Shown piece after piece: positions 1-5,631 of a stretch of DNA of 6,090 nucleotides; position 1 is the stretch's first letter; every line of letters begins with the position of its first letter. Source of the stretch: ZC4RG25 sp041687075 (GTDB lineage: Bacteria; Pseudomonadota; Alphaproteobacteria; Rhizobiales; Hyphomicrobiaceae); NCBI GenBank assembly GCA_041687075.1, contig JAWLCO010000181.1, positions 1-6,090 on the forward strand, written 5' to 3'. The position numbers were made by a program, and so were the translations under genes. The notes beneath the pieces are model-generated. The model was not told the origin of the DNA and searched no databases. It was given only the letters and a program-made list of their open reading frames with translations.

Positions 1-140
1 TGCCTTTCGTTCATGAACGGTTCGTCGTCCGTCGGGCGATAGTCGTCCGGCAACAGCAGACTGGACAGTGTTGCTTCCTCCACCGTCATCGACTTGCCTT
101 TGGTCCTGGCGTACGATTTTCGATCTTTTGTGGTGCTCAT
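1..140 (-). CDS. dksA: RNA polymerase-binding transcription factor DksA, N-terminal part (cut by window edge)
   Basis: Reading leftward from an ATG at 140, an open frame runs off the left edge after 46 codons. It encodes a short basic leader (MSTTKDRKSYARTKGKS), a second possible start at 89 (MTVEEATLSS), then LLLPDDYRPTDDEPFMNER. The P-x-x-DEPFMN block is the hallmark just before the coiled-coil of alphaproteobacterial DksA (E. coli has EEYMNEAQ at the same place). DksA binds in the secondary channel of RNA polymerase and, with ppGpp, adjusts rRNA and amino-acid promoters in starvation. The coiled-coil with its acidic tip and the zinc finger lie outside the window. The start is uncertain: ATG 140 has only a weak AGG upstream and ATG 89 has no clear ribosome site. 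Basic N-terminal extensions occur in rhizobial DksA, which favours 140. The identification rests on about 20 residues but the motif is distinctive. Confidence 0.72.
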   Translation of the reverse strand, partial: MSTTKDRKSYARTKGKSMTVEEATLSSLLLPDDYRPTDDEPFMNER

Positions 141-208
141 CTTTGGCCTGCGAACATTTTGGCGCAGCGACGCGACTAGCGCATACTGAGCATGACCAGT
201 TTGACCCG

Positions 209-236
209 CTTTTAGCCTGCCAACTTGCCAAGTCAA
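209..236 (-). promoter_or_regulatory. Possible housekeeping promoter of dksA
   Basis: On the minus strand a TTGACT (236-231) stands 16 bases before TAAAAG (214-209), close to the -35/-10 pattern of alphaproteobacterial sigma-70 promoters, where the -35 is better conserved than the -10. Transcription would begin near 202 and leave a leader of about 60 bases before the ATG at 140. The spacer contains ACTTGCCAAGT (223-233), an 11-base near-palindrome that could be an operator. This is pattern matching only. Confidence 0.35.
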
Positions 237-556
237 GAATTTCCCGTGCCGCCATCTGCAGTTGGCTAACCCGGCGGGAGGTGCATGGGTGCGGCTTTGT
301 GACGACAGGTGGCACTACCTTGGATTTTGCTTTGCAATTTCACGTTGTCTTCATTTGCGTTGGAGAAATTGCGCTGGCGCACGCCAGGACCTGAAGGGTC
401 CGAGACGGGCGCCCGCTGAGTCCATAAGGGCGAACGCGGAAGCAGGGCGGCGCGACAGGCCGGGCGTGTGCGATCCCCATCCCGCACTGCATGCGGGGCT
501 CTGCAGCCGCCACGCCCCGGCGCCGTGCCGTCCACAGGTGCAACAGCACCTCGACT

Positions 557-590
557 TGCGCCACCTCTCCGCCAAGAGGTGGCGCACTTT
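557..590 (+). terminator. Perfect 12-bp hairpin, possible terminator
   Basis: TGCGCCACCTCT (557-568) and AGAGGTGGCGCA (575-586) form a perfect 12-bp stem with a six-base loop, followed on the plus strand by CTTTCCTTCC. The pyrimidine tail is short of a true U-run, so termination is plausible but not strong. No plus-strand gene lies upstream in the window, so if it is a terminator it would end a non-coding transcript. It could instead be a regulatory stem or a barrier between dksA and the moxR-type gene. Confidence 0.35.
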
Positions 591-711
591 CCTTCCTCCC
601 GCCGCCGCAGGCCGCGCGTCATCTTGCTGGACCCGGTCATCACCACTAATCTGCCGCGCTCGCCGCATCCGCCCATGAACGGCCGCCGCTGAACGGAGCA
701 TGAAGTTGTCG

Positions 712-1554
712 ATGCGATTTGAGGGAACGGCAAGCTACGTCGCCACCAAGGATCTGACCGTCGCAGTCAATGCGGCCGTCACGTTGCAACGGCCGTTGCT
801 GGTCAAGGGCGAGCCGGGCACCGGCAAGACCATGCTGGCCATCGAGGTGGCGAAGTCGCTCGGCGTACCGATCATCGAGTGGCACATCAAATCGACGACC
901 AAGGCGCAGCAGGGTCTTTATGAGTACGACGCCGTCAGTCGTTTGAGGGACAGCCAGCTCGGCGACGAGCGCGTCAAGGACATCCGCAACTACATCAGGC
1001 GCGGCAAGCTCTGGGAAGCCTTCGAAATGGAGGTCCGCCCGGTGCTGCTGATCGACGAGATCGACAAGGCCGATATCGAGTTCCCGAACGATCTGCTGCA
1101 GGAGCTCGATCGCATGGAGTTCTTCGTCTACGAGACGGGCGAGACGATCCGGGCGCGCAACCGGCCCATTGTGATCATTACATCCAATAACGAGAAGGAG
1201 CTGCCGGACGCGTTCCTGCGCCGCTGCTTCTTCCACTACATCAAGTTCCCGGACCCCGAGACGATGCGCTCCATCGTCGAGGTCCACTTCCCCGGCCTGA
1301 AAGGGCGGCTCGTCTCGGAAGCGCTGAAGATGTTCTATGACATACGCGAGGTTCCGGGCCTGAAGAAAAAGCCGTCGACCTCGGAGCTTCTGGACTGGAT
1401 CAAGCTGCTGCTGAACGAGGACATCAGCCCGGAGACCCTGCGCGAGGGCGATCCACGCAAGCTGATCCCGCCGCTGCACGGCGCTCTGCTCAAGAACGAG
1501 CAGGACGTACATCTGTTCGAGCGGCTGGCCTTCATGTCACGCCGGCAGCAGTAA
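712..1554 (+). CDS. MoxR-family AAA+ ATPase
   Basis: A MoxR-type AAA+ ATPase, a chaperone-like group that uses ATP to remodel or activate partner proteins, often metal-cofactor enzymes, together with von Willebrand factor A (VWA) proteins. Counting from ATG 700 (284 residues), the Walker A motif GEPGTGKT is at 37-44, Walker B VLLIDEID at 115-122, sensor 1 ITSNN at 160-164 followed by an Arg-rich turn (LRRC, 173-176) that supplies the arginine finger, and the lid with KKPSTSELLDW at 223-233. All key residues are present and the length fits the family. I prefer ATG 712 because, as I recall them, relatives begin MRFEGT; ATG 700 lies only one base after GGAG, too close for a ribosome site, while GAAG (702-705) sits six bases before 712. 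The usual downstream VWA gene is absent; a membrane protein gene follows after 16 bases. The substrate is unknown. Confidence 0.92.
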   Translation: MRFEGTASYVATKDLTVAVNAAVTLQRPLLVKGEPGTGKTMLAIEVAKSLGVPIIEWHIKSTTKAQQGLYEYDAVSRLRDSQLGDERVKDIRNYIRRGKLWEAFEMEVRPVLLIDEIDKADIEFPNDLLQELDRMEFFVYETGETIRARNRPIVIITSNNEKELPDAFLRRCFFHYIKFPDPETMRSIVEVHFPGLKGRLVSEALKMFYDIREVPGLKKKPSTSELLDWIKLLLNEDISPETLREGDPRKLIPPLHGALLKNEQDVHLFERLAFMSRRQQ

Positions 1555-1570
1555 AGGCGATCGCGAGGGC

Positions 1571-2224
1571 ATGCGCGCCCCCTCCTCCTCAAGCAACGGA
1601 AGGCGCGGCGCCATTCCGCTCGGGCTCAAGCTCGCCTACACGGCTTTCATGCTCGTGCTGGTGCCGGTCTACTGGCACCACTACGGGCCGGCGAATTTCC
1701 TCTACTTCAGCGACCTGGCCCTGTTCTTCGTGCTGGCCGCGATCTGGCTGGAAAGCCCGCTGCTGGCCTCCATGCCGGCGGTCGGCACGCTGGCAACTCA
1801 GGCGTTGTGGATCGCCGATTTCATCGCCGTCGCGCTCGGTGGCGAGATCACGGGCATGACCGGTTACATGTTCGATGCCGCCTATCCGCTCTACCTGCGC
1901 GCGCTGTCCCTGTTCCACCTCTGGCTGCCGGCCCTGCTGCTGTTTCTGGTTTGGCGCCTTGGCTATGATGCACGCGCCCTCTGGGCGTGGACAGCGATGG
2001 CCTGGGTCATTCTTCTGATCTCGTACGTCTTCCTGCCGCCACCGGACCCCGAGCCCGGCAGCACGGCTCGCAACATCAATTATGTCTACGGCTTCAGTGA
2101 TATGAAGCCCCAGACGCTCATGCCTCAGTGGGCGTGGCTGCTGATGCTGATGATCGCATTCCCGCTGGTGGTGTTTGCGCCGGTGCACTGGGCGCTACGG
2201 CGCTGGATGCCGCGCGTCGGCTGA
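1571..2224 (+). CDS. Six-segment integral membrane protein, function unknown
   Basis: A 217-residue inner-membrane protein with no enzyme motif that I recognise. Hydrophobic stretches at about 17-35, 42-60, 67-90, 108-129, 135-155 and 186-207 suggest six transmembrane segments. Polar loops hold likely conserved motifs: HHYGPANFLYFSD (36-48) between segments 1 and 2, and NINYVYGFSD (168-177) after a Pro/Asp-rich stretch (PPPDPEP, 156-162). The two aromatic-rich loops resemble conserved membrane-associated proteins of unknown function, but I cannot name a family with confidence. It lies 16 bases after the MoxR-type ATPase on the same strand, so co-transcription is likely. The start is uncertain: GAGGG ends one base before ATG 1571, and AAAGG lies 13 bases upstream. 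The gene converges with the BON gene ending at 2256, leaving a 31-base gap with no clear terminator hairpin. Confidence 0.82.
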   Translation: MRAPSSSSNGRRGAIPLGLKLAYTAFMLVLVPVYWHHYGPANFLYFSDLALFFVLAAIWLESPLLASMPAVGTLATQALWIADFIAVALGGEITGMTGYMFDAAYPLYLRALSLFHLWLPALLLFLVWRLGYDARALWAWTAMAWVILLISYVFLPPPDPEPGSTARNINYVYGFSDMKPQTLMPQWAWLLMLMIAFPLVVFAPVHWALRRWMPRVG

Positions 2225-2255
2225 ATGTCGTGCAGCTTCGGTGACCTTTATTTCG

Positions 2256-2543
2256 CTATTTCGCTGTGCGTAGCGGTTTTGTCCGCACGTCCGGCACCAC
2301 GCCCGCGTCCTTCCGGATACGCAGGTGGTTCACGACCTCGAGCACCCCACCGACTTTTTCCGTTATTTTTCCGGCCTGTTCCTTGAGTGCGTAGGTATCT
2401 ACCGTGCCATTGAGGGTCACCACGCCGCGGTCGACATAGATGTCGATCTCTGCCGTATCGATCTCCGGCACTGTCTCCAGACCGGCGGAAACGTCCTCGG
2501 TGATTTTGTCATTGGGCCGGCTGCCGGCGGGCTCATCAGGCAT
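2256..2543 (-). CDS. Small BON-domain protein
   Basis: A single-BON-domain protein of 95 residues (99 if started at GTG 2555). BON domains bind phospholipid or other envelope components and occur in OsmY-type osmotic-shock proteins. From the ATG start, residues 9-79 carry the domain: NDKITEDVSAGLE helix, the strand IDIYVDRGVVTLNGTV with the conserved GVVTLNG turn, and the second helix ending in VGGVLEVVNHLRI. The tail is short and basic, and no signal peptide is visible, so secretion is not supported. ATG 2543 is preferred because GAGG stands six bases before it. The GTG at 2555 overlaps the CBS stop as GTGA but has no ribosome site. Either way it is translated right after the CBS gene in one operon and probably shares its stress promoter. 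Confidence 0.85.
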   Translation of the reverse strand: MPDEPAGSRPNDKITEDVSAGLETVPEIDTAEIDIYVDRGVVTLNGTVDTYALKEQAGKITEKVGGVLEVVNHLRIRKDAGVVPDVRTKPLRTAK

Positions 2544-2551
2544 CGCGCGCC

Positions 2552-3025
2552 TCACTCACGAGAATGCGTCGGCTCGGCCCGGCGGCTCGAGAGCGTGCCG
2601 GACCAGTCCGGCTCCGACGGCTCGGAGATGTCCCGCAGCGCCTCCTGCGTCCCGGGAGCGCGATCAGTGGCGAAATCGCCGAGCGCGACGATGCCCACCA
2701 GCATCCTGTCATGATCGATGACCGGCATCCGGCGGATCTGCTTCTCGCCCATGCGATGCGTCACGTCCTCGACGTTGTCGTCCTCGTGGCACCACCACAC
2801 CTCGTCGGTCATGACCTCGTCGACTCTCGTCACATCGGGAGACTCGCCGATCGAGGTGGCGCGTACGGTGATATCCCGGTCTGTCAGAATTCCCACGAGC
2901 CTCTGCCCGTCGCACACCGGCAACACTCCGACATTAAGATCGTCCATTTTGCGCGCCGCCTCGCGCAAGCTTGCATCAGGCGATATGACCTCGACTTCGC
3001 GGGTCATGACCTCTGAAATCTTCAT
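2552..3025 (-). CDS. Twin-CBS-domain protein
   Basis: A 157-residue protein made almost wholly of a CBS pair, a module that binds adenine nucleotides such as AMP, ATP or NAD-type ligands and senses energy state. CBS1 spans about 1-58 (MKISEVMTREVEVISP ... LVGILTDRDI) and CBS2 about 68-124 (VDEVMTDEVWWCHEDDNV ... RRMPVIDHDRMLVGIVALGDFA). Both T/S-D-R-D or G-D ligand-side motifs are visible (TDRD 48-51, GD 116-117). The remaining tail (125-157) is polar and probably disordered. It has no effector domain, so it may act through a partner. ATG 3025 is supported by AAAGGA seven bases upstream. It is the first gene of a two-gene operon with the BON gene, and an exact EcfG-type promoter lies about 50 bases upstream. 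It resembles stress- or hypoxia-linked stand-alone CBS proteins. Confidence 0.9.
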   Translation of the reverse strand: MKISEVMTREVEVISPDASLREAARKMDDLNVGVLPVCDGQRLVGILTDRDITVRATSIGESPDVTRVDEVMTDEVWWCHEDDNVEDVTHRMGEKQIRRMPVIDHDRMLVGIVALGDFATDRAPGTQEALRDISEPSEPDWSGTLSSRRAEPTHSRE

Positions 3026-3032
3026 CAGGAAG

Positions 3033-3038
3033 TCCTTT
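3033..3038 (-). promoter_or_regulatory. Ribosome binding site of the CBS gene
   Basis: AAAGGA on the minus strand ends seven bases before ATG 3025, a well-placed Shine-Dalgarno site that fixes this start. Confidence 0.7.
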
Positions 3039-3075
3039 GGTTCCAGGCCTCGAACGCACTTGCATGCTCAGTCGA

Positions 3076-3100
3076 AACGCCACCCGTGTGTGAGGGTTCC
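3076..3100 (-). promoter_or_regulatory. Sigma-EcfG-type general stress promoter facing the CBS-BON operon
   Basis: On the minus strand GGAAC (3100-3096) is followed by exactly 16 bases and CGTT (3079-3076). This matches the consensus described for EcfG promoters of the alphaproteobacterial general stress response (GGAAC, 16-17 bases, CGTT). Transcription would start near 3069, giving a leader of about 45 bases that includes the AAAGGA site before ATG 3025. The position, direction and spacing all fit a promoter for the CBS gene. EcfG control is inferred from the motif alone. Confidence 0.7.
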
Positions 3101-3115
3101 GGCAGTGGGACGCAT

Positions 3116-3141
3116 GCAACCGCCCCCCGCGGCCGAACGTT
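3116..3141 (+). promoter_or_regulatory. Near-consensus sigma-EcfG-type promoter facing the divergent BON gene
   Basis: GCAAC (3116-3120), 17 bases, then CGTT (3138-3141) differs from the EcfG consensus at one base of the -35. Transcription would start near 3148, exactly at the first ATG of the BON frame, and about 36 bases before the better-supported ATG at 3184. It therefore also argues for the later start. It is weaker than its divergent partner because of the -35 mismatch. Confidence 0.5.
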
Positions 3142-3183
3142 GAAGAGATGCCCTACGGCGGCAGAAACAGGAGCAAGATCACG

Positions 3184-3693
3184 ATGGGCTGGGAGACGAG
3201 AAGGACAAGCGGCGAAGGGCCGATTCGCGGGACGCCCCCGGCCGACGAGCAGATCCGCTACGACGTGCGCGAGCGGCTGGCGGATGACCCTGGTGTCGAC
3301 GCGTCGGATATCGAGGTCGAGGTCAACGGGGCGCATGTCATCCTGCGGGGCACCGTTCCAAGCGAGTTCACAAAGCAGATGGTCGAGGTGATCGCCTTCG
3401 AGGCCGAGGGCGTCTCTCGTGTCGAGAATGCCCTGACCGTGCGTGCGCGCCGCAAGCGGGATGCGCCGGAAGCTCCCAAGCGGCGCGACAGGGAGAACCC
3501 GATCGAGCCAGGCACCGACAGCTACCTGGAAGCATCCGTGTCGCCGCCGGCAGGTACATTGGACGCACCCTACGATCCGGACAACCGGCCGGGCGTCGGC
3601 ACCGGCGGCATGCCAGCCGACACCAGCGGGGCCCCGACCGAGAGCGGGGTCAATCTCGGAACAGGGCTGCGCGAGAAAGACAAAGGCGACTGA
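3184..3693 (+). CDS. BON-domain protein with long disordered tail
   Basis: A BON-domain protein of 169 residues (181 if started at ATG 3148). Counting from 3148, the BON domain is at about 31-101: ADEQIRYDVRERLADDP helix, strand IEVEVNGAHVILRGTV with the conserved turn, and a second helix closing with VSRVENALTV. Residues 102-181 are rich in Pro, Gly, Asp and Arg, with no hydrophobic segment, and look disordered. No signal peptide is present, so a cytoplasmic place or unusual export must be assumed. ATG 3184 is preferred: AGGAG (3169-3173) lies 10 bases upstream and the predicted stress promoter would start transcription near 3148, leaving the first ATG without a leader. It is divergent from the CBS-BON operon. 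The two BON proteins of the window differ clearly in sequence, so this is not a recent duplication. Confidence 0.85.
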   Translation: MGWETRRTSGEGPIRGTPPADEQIRYDVRERLADDPGVDASDIEVEVNGAHVILRGTVPSEFTKQMVEVIAFEAEGVSRVENALTVRARRKRDAPEAPKRRDRENPIEPGTDSYLEASVSPPAGTLDAPYDPDNRPGVGTGGMPADTSGAPTESGVNLGTGLREKDKGD

Positions 3694-3835
3694 CGCCAAC
3701 TGCGCCGGCCCCCCCGCGATCACATGTCGGTCATCGCCCAGGGACCGCTTGCCACAGCAGCCTTTTTCGCCCATTTGAAACTTCAGTTTCGCGCATCCAG
3801 TCGGCAAGGGGCGGGTCCCGCTGAAGCTTCGTGAC

Positions 3836-4426
3836 ATGATGAAGGGCGTAGACGTTCCTGGTCCTCTCGGGGCCATTGCGGGTGCCGGCGCCGGTAGCCC
3901 GGGCAGGCTTTACGTCTGCCCGCTCAGCTGCGTGCCGGATATCATCGCTGAAAGCGGGGCACGCCATCTCGTCACTCTGATCAACCGGCAGACCATGCTG
4001 CAGACGCCAGCCGGCATCGAGTCTGCCAATCACCTGCGGATTGCCGTCAACGACATCGTGGCGCCGCAGGACGGTCTGGTGCACCCGTGCGACAGCCACG
4101 TCGCGGAGCTCCTTCAGTTTGCACGGATCTGGAATGGTCAAGGGCCGCTCGTCGTGCATTGCTGGGCCGGCATTAGCAGATCCACGGCAGCGGCATTCAT
4201 CACGCTCTGCGCGCTCAATCCCCGCGTGCCCGAAGGGCTCGTGGCGCGGCGGATCAGGGAAGCCTCGGCAACCGCCTGTCCCAATCGCCTTCTCGTCAGT
4301 CTCGCCGACGACATGCTCGGCCGCCGCGGCCGGATGCTGAGCGCCATCGAGGAGATGGGAGCGCCGGAACAGGCGAGCGAAGCCCGGCCTTTTGTGCTGC
4401 CCTCGATTATCGACCAGCACGTGTGA
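3836..4426 (+). CDS. Tyrosine phosphatase-like protein (HCX5R)
   Basis: A 196-residue phosphatase of the cysteine-dependent tyrosine/dual-specificity fold. The P-loop HCWAGISRS is at 108-116, with catalytic Cys109 and phosphate-binding Arg115. ND-IVAP (72-77) supplies a likely general acid, Asp73, on the preceding loop. The block RHLVTLINRQT (43-53) and the C-terminal PNRLLVSLADDMLGRRGRM match small tyrosine phosphatase family proteins widespread in Rhizobiales. As I recall them, those relatives usually begin near the YVCPLS block (26-31 here), so the first 25 residues, including GAIAGAGAGSPG, are an extra Gly/Ala-rich extension or reflect a wrong start; no other ATG, GTG or TTG lies between. 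The ribosome site is weak. The 142-base gap upstream shows no good promoter. The substrate is unknown: phosphotyrosine, phosphoserine/threonine or a non-protein phosphate are all possible. Confidence 0.88.
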   Translation: MMKGVDVPGPLGAIAGAGAGSPGRLYVCPLSCVPDIIAESGARHLVTLINRQTMLQTPAGIESANHLRIAVNDIVAPQDGLVHPCDSHVAELLQFARIWNGQGPLVVHCWAGISRSTAAAFITLCALNPRVPEGLVARRIREASATACPNRLLVSLADDMLGRRGRMLSAIEEMGAPEQASEARPFVLPSIIDQHV

Positions 4427-4501
4427 GCAGGGAGCCACAGCCGGAGGCCGCCGAAAGAGCAGTACCCAAATTCGCCATGATCCCTGAGTAGTTCGGCGCT
4501 C

Positions 4502-4507
4502 AAGGAG
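4502..4507 (+). promoter_or_regulatory. Ribosome binding site of the NadQ-like gene
   Basis: AAGGAG ends seven bases before ATG 4515, an almost ideal Shine-Dalgarno site and the strongest in the window; it fixes this start. Around it, CGCCGAA (4449-4455) and TTCGGCG (4492-4498) form a 7-bp inverted repeat with a 36-base interval, which may be chance or part of an operator. Confidence 0.75.
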
Positions 4508-4514
4508 ATCGTCG

Positions 4515-5561
4515 ATGACCTTCGAAGCTCACCTGAAGCGGACGACTCGAACGCCAGCGCGCGAGAGCGGAGCACGGGAGCGGCACGAGGTGGCAGCCGT
4601 CGAGATCGGCCTCAACGCGGCAATCCTCGCCGTGCGCAAGGATGAGCCGGTCGTCTTGATGGTGCGGCCGCAGGGCGATGCCGGACAGGCAACCGAATCC
4701 CTTCCCTTCGGGCCCTTCTCTCCCCTCGATCACCGCACGCTCGAAATCGGCCTGCGCTCATGGGTTGCCGAGCAGACCGGGCTCGAGCTCGGGTATGTGG
4801 AGCAGCTCTATACGTTTGGCGATCGCGGGCGGCACGCTCAGCCGGGCGACACCGGCCCGCACGTCGTCTCGATCGGATACCTCGCGCTGACGCGGCCCGG
4901 ACTGAGCGGCGATGCGGACCGCTGGGACTGGCGGAGCTGGTACGATTACTTCCCCTGGGAGGACTGGCGGCGCGGCAAGCCGGCCATTCTGACCGAGGTT
5001 ATCGAGCCGAAGCTCATCGCCTGGGCGGAAAGACCTTGCGTGTCGTCCTCACCTGCCCGGCCGATCCAACGGTCCGAGCGGCTCAAGATGTGCTTCGGGC
5101 TTTATGATGGCACCTGGGACGAGGAGAAGGTGCTCGAGCGGTTCGAGCTTCTCTACAGCGCGGGTCTGGTCGAGGAGGCCCGGCGCGACGGCCGCGAGGC
5201 TGCACTCACCTGGGGCAACCTGCCCCGGCTCGGCGTCCCGATGCGGTTCGACCATCGCCGCATCCTGGCGACGGCCATCGGGCGGATCCGGGCCAAGATC
5301 AAGTACCGGCCCGTAGTGTTCGAGCTGATGGAGGATGAGTTCACGCTGTTCGAGCTGCAGAAAACGGTCGAGGCGATCCTCGGGCCGCATCTGCACAAGC
5401 AGAACTTCCGCCGGCTGGTCGAAAGCGCCGGCCTCGTTGAGCCCACAGGCGAGGTGCGCGCCAAGACAGGCGGCCGCCCCGCGCGCCTCTACCGCTTCCG
5501 CCGCGAAGTCCTGCTCGAACGCCCGGCGCCTGGCGTGCGTGTCAACCCGGGGCGCGTGTGA
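4515..5561 (+). CDS. nadQ: NAD biosynthesis regulator, NadQ-like (Nudix-like plus winged helix)
   Basis: A 348-residue protein that matches the alphaproteobacterial NAD regulator family (NadQ, COG4111 by recall), proposed as repressors of the de novo NAD genes nadABC. Residues about 29-128 form a Nudix-like domain: VEIGLNAAILAV strand, then LRSWVAEQTGLELGYVEQLYTFGD (80-103) where the Nudix box should be. The box is degenerate: the REUXEEXGU glutamate pair reads EQ (86-87), so hydrolase activity is unlikely and the fold probably senses an NAD-related ligand, as in NrtR. Residues 262-330 look like a winged helix-turn-helix: FTLFELQKTVEAILG, KQNFRRLVESAGLVEPTGE and the wing GGRPARLYRF, closely like the NrtR C-terminus. 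NrtR is the main alternative name, but the length and the middle region (130-260) favour NadQ. It starts 88 bases after the phosphatase gene; no nad gene lies in the window. Confidence 0.82.
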   Translation: MTFEAHLKRTTRTPARESGARERHEVAAVEIGLNAAILAVRKDEPVVLMVRPQGDAGQATESLPFGPFSPLDHRTLEIGLRSWVAEQTGLELGYVEQLYTFGDRGRHAQPGDTGPHVVSIGYLALTRPGLSGDADRWDWRSWYDYFPWEDWRRGKPAILTEVIEPKLIAWAERPCVSSSPARPIQRSERLKMCFGLYDGTWDEEKVLERFELLYSAGLVEEARRDGREAALTWGNLPRLGVPMRFDHRRILATAIGRIRAKIKYRPVVFELMEDEFTLFELQKTVEAILGPHLHKQNFRRLVESAGLVEPTGEVRAKTGGRPARLYRFRREVLLERPAPGVRVNPGRV

Positions 5562-5590
5562 ACCGAGTTCAACTTGCGCTGGCGCCACGC

Positions 5591-5607
5591 GACGGACATG
5601 CTCCGTC
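5591..5607 (+). terminator. Small hairpin after the NadQ-like gene, possible terminator
   Basis: GACGGA (5591-5596) and TCCGTC (5602-5607) form a 6-bp stem with loop CATGC, 30 bases after the stop codon. No U-run follows, so termination would be weak or factor-assisted. The following repeat A, with its strong hairpins, could serve as the real transcript end. Confidence 0.3.
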
Positions 5608-5631
5608 CATCACTTGGGGGCGAGCTCCCTC

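Larger units (their letters stand above)
141..699. other. Long intergenic region between divergent dksA and moxR-type gene; no protein gene seen
   Basis: About 560 bases without a credible protein gene. Frames that stay open here (for example 262-678 plus and 266-733 minus) give Arg/Pro/Cys-rich translations with no domain, contradict each other on both strands and lack ribosome sites. The first part (141-370) is less GC-rich and fits a promoter region for dksA. The second part (370-590) is rich in inverted repeats: 374-378/383-387, 387-391/397-401, the palindrome CGGGCGCCCG at 406-415, 459-468 with 511-521 (10 bp with one bulged C, enclosing CCCGCA/TGCGGG at 481-486/492-497), and the perfect hairpin at 557-586. 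No tRNA, RNase P or 6S signature was recognised. Confidence 0.6.

Noticed and set aside
262..733. Overlapping frames on both strands in the dksA-moxR gap
   Set aside because: They have biased Arg/Pro/Ala/Cys composition, no ribosome sites and no domain; they come from low stop frequency in GC-rich DNA.
646..1512. 288-codon open frame on the minus strand opposite the MoxR-type gene
   Set aside because: It mirrors a clearly conserved AAA+ ATPase; its translation is Leu/Asp/Arg/Gln-rich with no domain, as expected for the antisense frame of a GC-rich gene.
1589..2188. 199-codon minus-strand frame opposite the membrane protein
   Set aside because: It is His/Gln/Arg/Glu-rich, the typical complement of hydrophobic codons, and has no recognisable motif.
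2250..2265. Tandem ATTTCGCT octamer at the 3' end of the small BON gene
   Set aside because: It is just two copies that include the stop codon, with no sign of a function or of a wider array.
3777..3790. GAAAC/GTTTC hairpin with loop TTCA between the BON and phosphatase genes
   Set aside because: It is a weak 5-bp AT-rich stem without a U-run; not convincing as a terminator.
3025..3876. 283-codon minus-strand frame across the second BON gene and the divergent gap
   Set aside because: It covers a gene with a recognised domain and the stress-promoter gap, and shows no domain of its own.
3731..4438. 235-codon minus-strand frame opposite the phosphatase gene
   Set aside because: The plus strand carries an intact HCX5R active site; the reverse frame has no motif.
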